Positions 15,792 through 23,202 of a stretch of DNA of 64,000 nucleotides are shown here, one piece after another. Below the pieces are notes generated by a model. That model made no database searches and had not been told where the DNA came from. It saw only the letters and a list, made by a program, of their open reading frames with translations. The translations under genes and the position numbers were made by a program. The stretch comes from CAWBRT01 sp963819175 (GTDB lineage Bacteria > Acidobacteriota > Terriglobia > Terriglobales > Acidobacteriaceae): assembly GCA_963819175.1 (NCBI GenBank), contig CAWFVJ010000021.1, forward strand, positions 265,157 to 329,156, in the 5' to 3' direction. The stretch's first letter is position 1, and each line of letters starts with the position of its first letter.

Positions 15792-17492
15792 ATGTCGTCA
15801 CAAGAGAGCGCATTGTTGAGAGGACCATTGGCTCGACTCAAGGTGCATGCGCCGGTGCTCGAAGAAAAGCTCGCAACGTTGTTGCGGTTGAGATCCAGTG
15901 CTTCGCTTCCAAGCCGGATAGCAGTGATTGGAAACTATCTACCGCGACAGTGTGGAATCGCGACATTCACGACAGACTTATGCGACGCCATCGGCGCAGA
16001 GTACGGAGCAGCTCAATTGTTGGCCGTGCCGGTCAACGATCCAGGGTCGCATTACAGCTATCCTGCACGCGTCCGATTCGAGCTCATGGAGGGCGATCCA
16101 TCCAGCTATGAAGATGCCGCCGACTTTCTTAACTTCAGCAATGTTGATCTGGTCTCCCTTCAGCATGAGTACGGCATTTTCGGAGGTCCGGCCGGCAGCC
16201 ACATCTTGCGGCTGCTGCGGCGCCTGAAGATGCCAGTTGTGACGACTCTGCATACAGTTCTGCGCGAGCCAGACGCGAATCAACGTATTGTCATGGACGA
16301 GATCGCCGCGCTCTCTGACCGTCTCATCGTCATGAGCGAGCTCTCCTCGCGACTCCTGCAAGAAGTGTTCCATGTGCCGGAGGAAAAGATCGACCTCATT
16401 CCTCATGGCATTCCAGACCTGCCGTTTGGAGATCCCAACTACTACAAAGACTCCTCGGGAACCGAAGGCAAGGCTGTGCTGCTCACGTTCGGACTGTTGT
16501 CGCCGAATAAGGGGGTTGAAAGCGTAATTGAAGCAATGCCGCGCATCATTGCTCAGCATCCGGAAGCCGTCTACGTCATCGCGGGTGCAACCCATCCGCA
16601 TATCAGGCGCCGAGAAGGGGACCAATACCGACTTCAATTGCAGGCTCTGGCGAGAAAGCTCGGGGTTGAACGCAATGTGATCTTCCACAATCGGTTCGTT
16701 ACGCCTGAAGAGATGGCCCAATTCGTTGGGTCGGCCGACATTTACATCACCCCTTATCGCTATGAGGCACAAGCCGTATCGGGCACGTTGGCGTATGCGC
16801 TAGGCGCGGGCAAGGCGATCATTTCGACGCCATACTGGCACGCCGCCGAACTGCTGGATGACGGCCGCGGAGTTTTGGTCCCATTCAATGACTCGAATGC
16901 GATTGCACGTGCGGCGATCGAACTCCTGGACAACGAAGCAGCTCGTCATGCCATGCGCAAACGCGCTTATCTATATGCGCGTGACACGGTCTGGAGCAAG
17001 GCTGCCCAGTCTTACATGCAGACGTTCGTGCGCGCCCGTTCTGACCGTATGCAAACACCGCGTATCGCGTTCTCGGACTTGAATGCCGAAAGAACGCTGG
17101 ACAGGTTGCCGTCCGTAAAGCTGGATCACCTGTATCGAATGACCGACCATACCGGGCTTTTGCAGCATGCGGTGTTTACGGTCCCAAATTATCGGGAAGG
17201 GTACGCAACAGATGACAATGCGCGCGCATTGATCGTGGCTGTTCTGATGGAACAGCTTGGGATGACGGCTGTGTCCGAGTCGGCGAAGTTGGCATCCTGC
17301 TATCTGGCGTTTCTCTGGCACGCGTTCAATCCGGCGACCGGCCGGTTTAGAAACTTTCTGAGCTACGAGCGCCAGTGGCACGAAGCCGAGGGATCTGAAG
17401 ACAGCCATGGGCGTGCGTTGTGGGGGTTGGGAACAGTCCTCGGGCGCTCCAAGTCTCCAGGGTCTAAGGGGCACTGCGGGCCGGCTCTTTGA
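15792..17492 (+). CDS. GT4 glycosyltransferase part of a frameshifted GT4/toroid/GH130 protein
   Basis: First frame of a giant carbohydrate enzyme. Residues about 40-420 are a GT4-type glycosyltransferase (RIAVIGNYLPRQCGIATFTT; LIPHGIPDLPFGD; LLTFGLLSPNKGVESVIEAM; TPYRYEAQAVSGTLAYALGAGKA, split here by commas of sequence). After a linker, an alpha/alpha-toroid begins (NYREGYATDDNARALIVAVL). AAGGAG lies six bases before the ATG, excluding the ATG four bases earlier. The frame derails after RSKSPG: removing one G of the GGG at 17460-17462 continues it as LRGTAGRLFESALPA, giving one 1206-residue protein. No signal peptide; probably cytoplasmic. Substrate unknown; mannosides are likeliest because of GH130. 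Confidence 0.8.
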   Translation: MSSQESALLRGPLARLKVHAPVLEEKLATLLRLRSSASLPSRIAVIGNYLPRQCGIATFTTDLCDAIGAEYGAAQLLAVPVNDPGSHYSYPARVRFELMEGDPSSYEDAADFLNFSNVDLVSLQHEYGIFGGPAGSHILRLLRRLKMPVVTTLHTVLREPDANQRIVMDEIAALSDRLIVMSELSSRLLQEVFHVPEEKIDLIPHGIPDLPFGDPNYYKDSSGTEGKAVLLTFGLLSPNKGVESVIEAMPRIIAQHPEAVYVIAGATHPHIRRREGDQYRLQLQALARKLGVERNVIFHNRFVTPEEMAQFVGSADIYITPYRYEAQAVSGTLAYALGAGKAIISTPYWHAAELLDDGRGVLVPFNDSNAIARAAIELLDNEAARHAMRKRAYLYARDTVWSKAAQSYMQTFVRARSDRMQTPRIAFSDLNAERTLDRLPSVKLDHLYRMTDHTGLLQHAVFTVPNYREGYATDDNARALIVAVLMEQLGMTAVSESAKLASCYLAFLWHAFNPATGRFRNFLSYERQWHEAEGSEDSHGRALWGLGTVLGRSKSPGSKGHCGPAL

Positions 17493-19413
17493 ATCTGCTC
17501 TTCCGGCGATCCGCGCCTTCACCAGTCCCCGTGCGTGGGCCTTTGCCGCGCTGGGATTGCAGGAATACCTTGACTCCTTTCCGGGAGACAGAGCGGCTCT
17601 TCAGACGAGAGACGAGATGGCACACCGGCTGCTTGATATTTACGCTTCCAGCCGCTCGCCAGGGTGGAACTGGTTCGAAGATGTTCTCGCTTACTCAAAC
17701 GCCCGATTGCCGCAGGCTCTCTTAGCTTGCGCTTCGCGCACATCCGACAAAGCGATGCTTGCGGCTGGTCTTGAATCCCTGGATTGGTTTGTCACGACGC
17801 AGCGCTGCGAAATGAAAGGACACTTTGTGCCCATCGGATCGCAGGGCTTTTACCGCAAGGGCGGCGACAAAGCCCGATTCGATCAACAACCCGTCGAGGC
17901 AGGAGCCGTCGTCTCTGCATGCCTGCAGGCCTTTCGCGCAACCGGGGATGACCGTTGGTTGAAAGAGGCGTGGTCAGCATTCAACTGGTTCCTGGGCGAC
18001 AATGATCTGCAGATCGTCCTTTACGATTCCAGCACCGGCGGGTGCCGGGATGGTTTGCATCCCGACCGGGCCAACGAGAATCAGGGAGCCGAGTCCACCC
18101 TTTCCTTCCTGATGGCGCTGTTGGAGATGCGTCTTCTGGAAGACGCCGACATACCGATACTCAAGCACGGAATGCTAGTCAACCCAGGTGGTCTTGAACA
18201 GGCCCCGCAATCCATCGGAGATTCAATGAGTGTAGTTAAGAATCATGACGAGCCGCTGCTTCACCGCCATCCCTCGAACCCGATCTTGACGAGCAAAGAC
18301 TGGCCATATTCGATCAATAGCGTTTTCAATGCAGGCGCGACTCTGCTTGAGGATGGATCGACACTGCTGCTCTGCCGTGTAGAAGAGCGACGGGGTCTTT
18401 CGCATCTGTGCGCCGCCCGCTCTGCCAACGGCGTTGACGGATGGCAAATTGATCCGACGCCCACGCTCATGCCGAACCCGGATGAATACCCGGAAGAGTT
18501 GTGGGGCATCGAGGATCCTCGACTGACCTACGTGCCGGAACTGCAGCAGTACGCTGTTGTTTACACCTCATATTCCCGGGGCGGTCCCGGAGTCTCTCTG
18601 GCCCTCACAAAGGACTTCCGCAGCTTCGAGAGATACGGCGTGATCGCATCGCCCGATGACAAAGATGCAGCCCTTCTCCCACGAAGAATCGGAGGGCGCT
18701 GGGCACTAATCCATCGGCCAATGACGGCGCTTGGCGCTCACATCTGGATCTCGTACTCCCCCGACCTGCGACATTGGGGCAGTCACAAGGTAATGCTGGA
18801 GGCCCGCCGTGGCGCATGGTGGGACGCAAACAAGATCGGGCTGGCTTCGCCGCCCATCGAAACCGCGAGAGGCTGGCTGATTCTCTACCACGGAGTGCGA
18901 CAGACGCCTTCAAGCGCTCTCTACCGCCTCGGTTTGGCGCTGTTCGATCTTGAGAAGCCGGACGAATGCTTGTTGCGAGGCGATTCCTGGATCTTCCGAG
19001 CAGAAACCGACTACGAACGCGGCGGCGATGTCCACGACGTGGTCTTCCCGTGCGGATACACGATGGGCGCCGACGGTGACACGCTCAATATCTATTACGG
19101 GGCAGCCGACTCCTGCATCGGGCTGGCTCACGCCAGCGTCCGCTGTCTTCTGGCTTGGCTGGATGTCCAATGGAAGTTGCGAACGCGGCCGCCGGGCGCG
19201 GGACTTATGAAACCCCTGCTTTGGATTTTCCAATTTGGATTCGGTTGCCATCATAGCCAACTGAGCCGCGTGTTCACGATCAAGAAACGGACGTACCAGG
19301 TCTGCGTCGATTGTGGACGGGAATTTGAGTATTCATGGCCACTGATGCACTGCCTGCAGTCGAGCGTTGCTGACAACGCCTGTGCGCCACTGGAATACCG
19401 CAAGGCAAGCTAA
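17407..19413 (+). CDS. Toroid and GH130 part of the same protein, plus a Cys-motif tail
   Basis: The frame is real from about 17462. It completes the alpha/alpha-toroid (WNWFEDVLAYSNARLPQALL; GGCRDGLHPDRANENQGAES), then carries a GH130 five-bladed propeller (HPSNPILTSKDWPYSINSVF; GIEDPRLTYV; KIGLASPPIETARGWLILYH; VVFPCGYT). GH130 enzymes are beta-mannoside phosphorylases or hydrolases; the NAGATL and EDPRLT blocks are the usual substrate-cleft elements. The last 69 residues, beginning MKPLLWIFQFGFGCHHSQLS at 19207, contain TYQVCVDCGREFEYSW, a motif I know as a stand-alone small protein in acidobacteria, so it may be a fused or overlapping second gene. The apparent start at 17407 is out of frame with the upstream domain. 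Confidence 0.8.
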   Translation: MGVRCGGWEQSSGAPSLQGLRGTAGRLFESALPAIRAFTSPRAWAFAALGLQEYLDSFPGDRAALQTRDEMAHRLLDIYASSRSPGWNWFEDVLAYSNARLPQALLACASRTSDKAMLAAGLESLDWFVTTQRCEMKGHFVPIGSQGFYRKGGDKARFDQQPVEAGAVVSACLQAFRATGDDRWLKEAWSAFNWFLGDNDLQIVLYDSSTGGCRDGLHPDRANENQGAESTLSFLMALLEMRLLEDADIPILKHGMLVNPGGLEQAPQSIGDSMSVVKNHDEPLLHRHPSNPILTSKDWPYSINSVFNAGATLLEDGSTLLLCRVEERRGLSHLCAARSANGVDGWQIDPTPTLMPNPDEYPEELWGIEDPRLTYVPELQQYAVVYTSYSRGGPGVSLALTKDFRSFERYGVIASPDDKDAALLPRRIGGRWALIHRPMTALGAHIWISYSPDLRHWGSHKVMLEARRGAWWDANKIGLASPPIETARGWLILYHGVRQTPSSALYRLGLALFDLEKPDECLLRGDSWIFRAETDYERGGDVHDVVFPCGYTMGADGDTLNIYYGAADSCIGLAHASVRCLLAWLDVQWKLRTRPPGAGLMKPLLWIFQFGFGCHHSQLSRVFTIKKRTYQVCVDCGREFEYSWPLMHCLQSSVADNACAPLEYRKAS

Positions 19414-19753
19414 AGCGTGTGCGAACTTCGTTCAGGCGGTGCGACCCGAATTCCTCGCATGTGAGCGATCTTGCTCAGACACGACTGCTCACACCTGTCA
19501 TTCTTTAATCTGTTGAGTGAGCCGAAAGTGCGACGACCACTTTGTAACAACCACATTTAGATCGCTGCGGGTGAGGATTCCAATTATTCACATCGAAGCG
19601 ACCATATCCAGCCACATTGGCATTATTCATCCGCGTGTGGCGCGCAACCTCGGCGGACACTATTCGACCCTAAAGCTCTCGAATCTTTTACTTTGGGCAA
19701 CGCCTTTAGGCGGATGAGAGGCGTTAGCTGCGAAACAAGGAAGGTCGAGGATT
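19414..19753. other. Intergenic with operator-like palindrome
   Basis: A 340-base spacer ahead of a tiny membrane protein gene. It contains the second copy of the TGAGC-N6-GCTCA palindrome (19462-19477). No other feature is evident. Confidence 0.45.
19459..19482. promoter_or_regulatory. Palindromic operator-like site, copy 2
   Basis: CATGTGAGCGATCTTGCTCAGACA differs from copy 1 (14661-14684) only in the six-base centre. The perfect arms TGAGC/GCTCA are kept. It lies about 280 bases upstream of the Thivi_2564-type gene. The shared flanks (CATG before, GACA after) argue for a protein-binding site rather than chance. Confidence 0.5.
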
Positions 19754-19948
19754 ATGCCTCTGATTCAAATAGTGCAAGTGCTGATCGTGGTGGGTGTCCT
19801 GCTGTGGCTGGTGAATCGCTTCATCCCAATGCAGGCAACCCTCAAGTCAATTCTGAATGGCGTCGTGGTCATTGCAGTCGTTCTGTGGCTGATGAATGGG
19901 GTTGGTCTGTTTCACTCCATTTCCCGGATACACGTCGGGAAAGGATAA
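19754..19948 (+). CDS. Thivi_2564-type tiny membrane protein
   Basis: Sixty-four residues, two hydrophobic helices: MPLIQIVQVLIVVGVLLWLV, the turn NRFIPMQATLKSILNG, then VVVIAVVLWLMNGVGLF and a short basic tail. The N-R-F-I-P-M turn and the overall plan match the Thivi_2564 membrane protein family (function unknown). GAGG precedes the ATG. It belongs to a row of tiny envelope genes together with 15551-15700 and 20926-21081. Confidence 0.75.
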   Translation: MPLIQIVQVLIVVGVLLWLVNRFIPMQATLKSILNGVVVIAVVLWLMNGVGLFHSISRIHVGKG

Positions 19949-20083
19949 GGTGATCGCCAGCCGGCAGCAGAACCGGAGAGTGGAGCTTCTAGTCTCTGGC
20001 AAACCTATAGACGATCAGGTCATGTGACGACAGAGAGCTTGCGGTAGACAGCATACGCGACGAGCAGGAATGAGGTAACACCT

Positions 20084-20596
20084 ATGAAAGCAATTGGACG
20101 TACCAGCACAGCTATTCTGTGCTTGATTCTCGGAATCGCTGCTTCTGGCTTTGCACAGCATGAAAAGCAGGGTGAAAAGCAGCGCGAGCCTGAGAAACAA
20201 GCCGAGCCCGCCAAGCAAGCTAAACCTGAGCAGCAGCACGCACAGCAAACGAAGCAAGCTGCGCCTGCCAGGCAAGTCAAGCCTGAGCAGCAACGTTCTC
20301 AGCAAACGAAGCGAGCCGAGCCCGCCAAGCAAGCCAAGCCTGAGCAGCAACGTGCTCAGCAAACGAAGCGAGCCGAGCCCGCCAAGCAAGCCAAGTCTGA
20401 GCAGCAACATGACTCAGCAACAAAAACAGCAACAACAGCACGCCCAGCAACAGCGTGGCAGTCAGCATCCCAAACCCAGCGCGAAACAGCGGCGTGTCGA
20501 GCAGAGTGCGTGGCAGGGGCATCGCGCGCGAAGTTGGCAGTCGGACCACCGCACTTGGCAGCAACGCGGCGGCTACAACGGCTACCGCATTCCTGA
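20084..20596 (+). CDS. Secreted Lys/Gln-repeat protein, N-terminal frame
   Basis: Carries the signal peptide (MKAIGRTSTAILCLILGIAA, cleavage near GFAQ) and 3.5 copies of a 19-residue repeat, PAKQAKPEQQRAQQTKRAE (20207-20404). One extra A at 20412 then throws it out of frame; the frame after that point is not real. Deleting that base restores EQQHAQQQKQQQQHAQQQR and joins it to the conserved C-terminal domain in the next frame, giving 254 residues. The extra base is clear when compared with the preceding repeat units. Confidence 0.75.
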   Translation: MKAIGRTSTAILCLILGIAASGFAQHEKQGEKQREPEKQAEPAKQAKPEQQHAQQTKQAAPARQVKPEQQRSQQTKRAEPAKQAKPEQQRAQQTKRAEPAKQAKSEQQHDSATKTATTARPATAWQSASQTQRETAACRAECVAGASRAKLAVGPPHLAATRRLQRLPHS

Positions 20597-20849
20597 CGAT
20601 CGATTCCGTGGATATTTTGGGCCGGAACATGGTTTCCGAATCTATGGGCTCCCCTTCCTGGTTGTGGGCGGATATCCCCGCTTCCAATACAGCGGCTATT
20701 GGTTCAGTCTCGTTGACCCTTGGCCAGAATCCTGGGCGTCGAACTGGTATGACACCGACGATGTCTATGTCAGCTACGTCGACAACGGTTATTACCTGTT
20801 CGACCGCAGGCATCCCGATGTTGGAATAGCAATCAGCATCTCGATGTAG
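20151..20849 (+). CDS. Secreted Lys/Gln-repeat protein, C-terminal domain frame
   Basis: Real from about 20413. After a Gln-rich linker it encodes a compact aromatic-rich domain: GGYNGYRIPDDRFRGYFGPE, HGFRIYGLPFLVVGGYPRFQ, YSGYWFSLVDPWPESWASNW, then DDVYVSYVDNGYYLFDRRHP and a final V-G-I-A-I-S-I-S-M strand. I recognise this as a conserved acidobacterial exported domain without assigned function; its YFG, GGYPRF and DPWPE blocks suggest a beta-rich envelope module. The first part of this frame (before 20413) is a shadow of the repeats. Confidence 0.75.
   Translation: MHSMKSRVKSSASLRNKPSPPSKLNLSSSTHSKRSKLRLPGKSSLSSNVLSKRSEPSPPSKPSLSSNVLSKRSEPSPPSKPSLSSNMTQQQKQQQQHAQQQRGSQHPKPSAKQRRVEQSAWQGHRARSWQSDHRTWQQRGGYNGYRIPDDRFRGYFGPEHGFRIYGLPFLVVGGYPRFQYSGYWFSLVDPWPESWASNWYDTDDVYVSYVDNGYYLFDRRHPDVGIAISISM
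20207..20404 (+). repeat. 57-bp tandem repeats, about 3.5 copies
   Basis: In-frame coding repeat, unit CCC GCC AAG CAA GCC AAG (and on) encoding PAKQAKPEQQRAQQTKRAE. Copies three and four are nearly identical, the first two more diverged, so the array seems to have grown at its 3' side. The following +1 frameshift lies directly after the array. Confidence 0.85.
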
Positions 20850-20925
20850 CCGGCCACCCGGTGCAGCCTCAAAAGGGCTGCACCAGACGAACATTCTCAT
20901 AGCAATATGTGAAGAAGGAGCGAAT

Positions 20926-21081
20926 ATGCTTGGAACTATATTGATCGTGATTTTGATCTTAGCGCTCTGTGGTGCACTACCAAGATGGTCTCATAGCAGA
21001 GACTGGGGCTATTACCCGAGCGGCGGAGTAGGGCTGGTCCTCATGATAGTTGTCATTTTGTTGGTTCTCGGGCGGATCTAA
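20926..21081 (+). CDS. DUF3309-type tiny membrane protein
   Basis: Fifty-one codons: MLGTILIVILILALCGALPR, then WSHSRDWGYYPSGGVG and a second hydrophobic segment LVLMIVVILLVLGRI. The A-L-P-x-W, W-G-Y-Y-P-S-G-G-x-G-L pattern is that of DUF3309 proteins (function unknown). An ideal ribosome site (GAAGGAG, five bases) precedes the ATG. The next gene's GTG begins four bases after its stop. Confidence 0.85.
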   Translation: MLGTILIVILILALCGALPRWSHSRDWGYYPSGGVGLVLMIVVILLVLGRI

Positions 21082-21084
21082 ACC

Positions 21085-21843
21085 GTGGACCACCCGCTAA
21101 CATCGCCAGGCGTCATAACCAAGGGTTGGCGCCTGCTTTCTGTCCGCGTGGTGGCACTTGTTCTCGTCGTGTTCATGTGCAGCGGCGGTGCGTTCGCATA
21201 CTCCGTCTTGACGCACGAGGAAATCGTAGACCTGCTCTGGACCGATGAGATCCGGCCGCTCTTGCTCAAACGATATCCAGGGCTGTCGGAAGACCAGATC
21301 AGGGAAGCGCACGCTTACGCCTATGGAGGCGCCGTCATCCAGGACCTCGGCTACTACCCGTTCGGCAATAAAGAATTCAGCAACCTGGTGCATTACGTCC
21401 GCAGCGGAGACTTTGTTCGTGAGCTGCTGCTCGAAAGCCAGGATGTGAACGAGTATGCCTTCGCCTTGGGCGCGCTGTCGCACTATGCGTCGGATATCGC
21501 CGGTCACCCGGCGATCAACCAGGCCGTCGCAATCGAGTATCCGAAACTGCGAGCGAAGTTTGGCAAGTCAGTTCGCTATGCCCAGGACAAGACGGCGCAT
21601 CTGAAAACCGAGTTCGGGTTCGACACGGCGCAGGTCGCTAAGAACCGTTACGCCTCGCAGCAGTACCACGATTTCATCGGATTTCAGGTATCCAAGTCCT
21701 CTGCTGGAGCGGGTCTTTCCCGTTGTGTACGGAGTGGAGCTGAAAGACGTGCTCGCCCACGAAGATCTGGCGGTGGGTTCGTATCGTTTCGCTGTCAGCC
21801 GGTTGATTCCGCAGATGACTCAGGTTGCGCTGCAAACCCATAA
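21085..21843 (+). CDS. Zinc-dependent phospholipase C-like domain, first frame of a broken gene
   Basis: N-terminal part of an exported enzyme. A signal peptide (VRVVALVLVVFMCSGGAFA) precedes THEEIVDLLW, AHAYAYGGAVIQDLGYYPFG, SNLVHYVRSGDFVRELL and YAFALGALSHYASDIAGHPA. The spread of His and Asp residues is that of the zinc-dependent phospholipase C/P1-nuclease fold, where they hold a tri-zinc site. The frame goes wrong after GFQVSK near 21697: deleting one T restores PLLERVFPVVYGVELKD in the next frame. GTG start, weak ribosome site, directly after the DUF3309 gene. The repaired product has 666 residues. Confidence 0.75.
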   Translation: MDHPLTSPGVITKGWRLLSVRVVALVLVVFMCSGGAFAYSVLTHEEIVDLLWTDEIRPLLLKRYPGLSEDQIREAHAYAYGGAVIQDLGYYPFGNKEFSNLVHYVRSGDFVRELLLESQDVNEYAFALGALSHYASDIAGHPAINQAVAIEYPKLRAKFGKSVRYAQDKTAHLKTEFGFDTAQVAKNRYASQQYHDFIGFQVSKSSAGAGLSRCVRSGAERRARPRRSGGGFVSFRCQPVDSADDSGCAANP

Positions 21844-22048
21844 GAAGGAGCTGATACACGAAACGCCGAACTTCGCGAAGCGGAAGTTCCTGTACCGTCT
21901 ATCGCGTTCCGGGTATGAAAAGGAGTGGGGAAAGGACTACGTAAAGCCAGGCGTCAGGCACGCGCGTCTTATCAACCCTCCTGCGATACATGCCGAGGAT
22001 TGGTCCCTTCAAAGGGTTAGCGTTCAAAACCCCGACTCCTCAAACTGA
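21725..22048 (+). CDS. Middle frame of the phospholipase C-like gene
   Basis: Continues the enzyme from about 21698 to 21950: VYGVELKDVLAHEDLAVGSY, FAVSRLIPQMTQVALQTHKK, FAKRKFLYRLSRSGYEKEWG and KDYVKPG. These helical blocks complete the phospholipase C-like part. The remaining codons (VRHARLINPPAIH onwards) are out of frame. Removing one G near 21952 gives KPGSGTRVLSTLLRYMPRIG and joins the third frame. Confidence 0.65.
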   Translation: MYGVELKDVLAHEDLAVGSYRFAVSRLIPQMTQVALQTHKKELIHETPNFAKRKFLYRLSRSGYEKEWGKDYVKPGVRHARLINPPAIHAEDWSLQRVSVQNPDSSN

Positions 22049-23087
22049 GGACCTGTATTTCAAAAGCATCAACACGACCGTCGATCAATACCGGGCCTTC
22101 TTGAAAGAAGTGCGCACTGACTCGCTCGTGCTTTCCAATCGCGATCTTGATAGCGGCAACGTAACCAAGGCAGCGGAATACTCGCTCACGGACGACACCT
22201 ACGCAAAGTTACTGGCGCAATTGTCAGAGCGGAAGTTCGATCGGACCTCGCCGGAGCTTCGCGATAATATTTTGCAGTTTTATTCCGACCTTTCGTTACC
22301 GATCGAAACGAAGAAGGACCAGGGTCGCTGGCAGGCCGTACTGACATCGCTAGACCAGTTGAAGTCCGTGACTCCGAATGCGGCTGTCGCCGACAGCCAG
22401 GCACAGCAATTCGCGCCCGTGGCGAACGTCGCCCTCACGATGCCGCCCGTGATCGTCATCGGCTTTGTGGGCGGGTTCATCAAGCGCGATAATCCTGTCC
22501 ATAGCGAGGTGCAACTTGCAGCGCGCCTGCGCAAGGCGTTCCCTTTGGGCGTAGACGTGAAAACCTTTGAGGGTTACAGCGGGGAAGAAGCCAGAAAGAG
22601 AATCCTCGGCCTGCTGGACACGAACCATGATGGGACAACAACAACCGGTGAGAAACAGAATGCCCGCATCATCATTTACGGACATAGCTGGGGAGGCTCG
22701 GAAGCCATTGCTTTGGCGCGTGAACTGGAAAAGGATGGCATCCCCGTGCGCCTTACCATTCAGGTGGATAGTATCGCTAAGATTCATCAAAACGATGCCG
22801 TTATCCCCGCGAATGTAGTCCGGGCCGCCAATTTTTATCAGCCGAACGGTCTTCTCCACGGCCAGCCCGAGATTCGCGCCGCCGATCCAACCCGCACGAG
22901 CATAATCGGGAATTTTCGCTTCGACTATCGCGCAAGCCCTTATACCTGCGGTGAGTATCCATGGTACGACCGCATGTTCGCGAAGCCTCACACCCAGATT
23001 GAATGTGATCCAACGGTGTGGAAACAAGTGGAGGTTCTGATACGGTCAGACCTGCCCCCAACAACAGGGACTGAATTAGAACATTGA
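21990..23087 (+). CDS. Alpha/beta-hydrolase-like third frame of the phospholipase C-like gene
   Basis: Carries the end of the helical part (GPFKGLAFKTPTPQTEDLYF) and a C-terminal hydrolase-like domain: VIVIGFVGGFIKRDNPVHSE, the nucleophile elbow IIIYGHSWGGSEAIALAREL (G-H-S-W-G), and VRLTIQVDSIAKIHQND, with a plausible acid in VDSI. A separate catalytic His is not obvious, although AANFYQPNGLLHGQPEI is a candidate region. So the gene seems to couple a phospholipase C-like module with a lipase/esterase-like one. Being exported, it fits with lipid turnover in the envelope. Confidence 0.75.
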   Translation: MPRIGPFKGLAFKTPTPQTEDLYFKSINTTVDQYRAFLKEVRTDSLVLSNRDLDSGNVTKAAEYSLTDDTYAKLLAQLSERKFDRTSPELRDNILQFYSDLSLPIETKKDQGRWQAVLTSLDQLKSVTPNAAVADSQAQQFAPVANVALTMPPVIVIGFVGGFIKRDNPVHSEVQLAARLRKAFPLGVDVKTFEGYSGEEARKRILGLLDTNHDGTTTTGEKQNARIIIYGHSWGGSEAIALARELEKDGIPVRLTIQVDSIAKIHQNDAVIPANVVRAANFYQPNGLLHGQPEIRAADPTRTSIIGNFRFDYRASPYTCGEYPWYDRMFAKPHTQIECDPTVWKQVEVLIRSDLPPTTGTELEH

Positions 23088-23202
23088 TCAATCTTGATCT
23101 GGGTTACCGACTTTAGGACTCCCAACTTGGCAGGTTAACCTTAGCCAGCCAATGTTTAGGCTGCTTCGAACAATAATCTTGGCGCTGGCCGGATATGCCT
23201 TG

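Noticed and set aside
19495..19520. Second Pho box (CTGTCATTCTTTAATCTGTTG)
   Set aside because: The two half-sites are not spaced by four bases as PhoB requires, and the downstream gene has no phosphate link.
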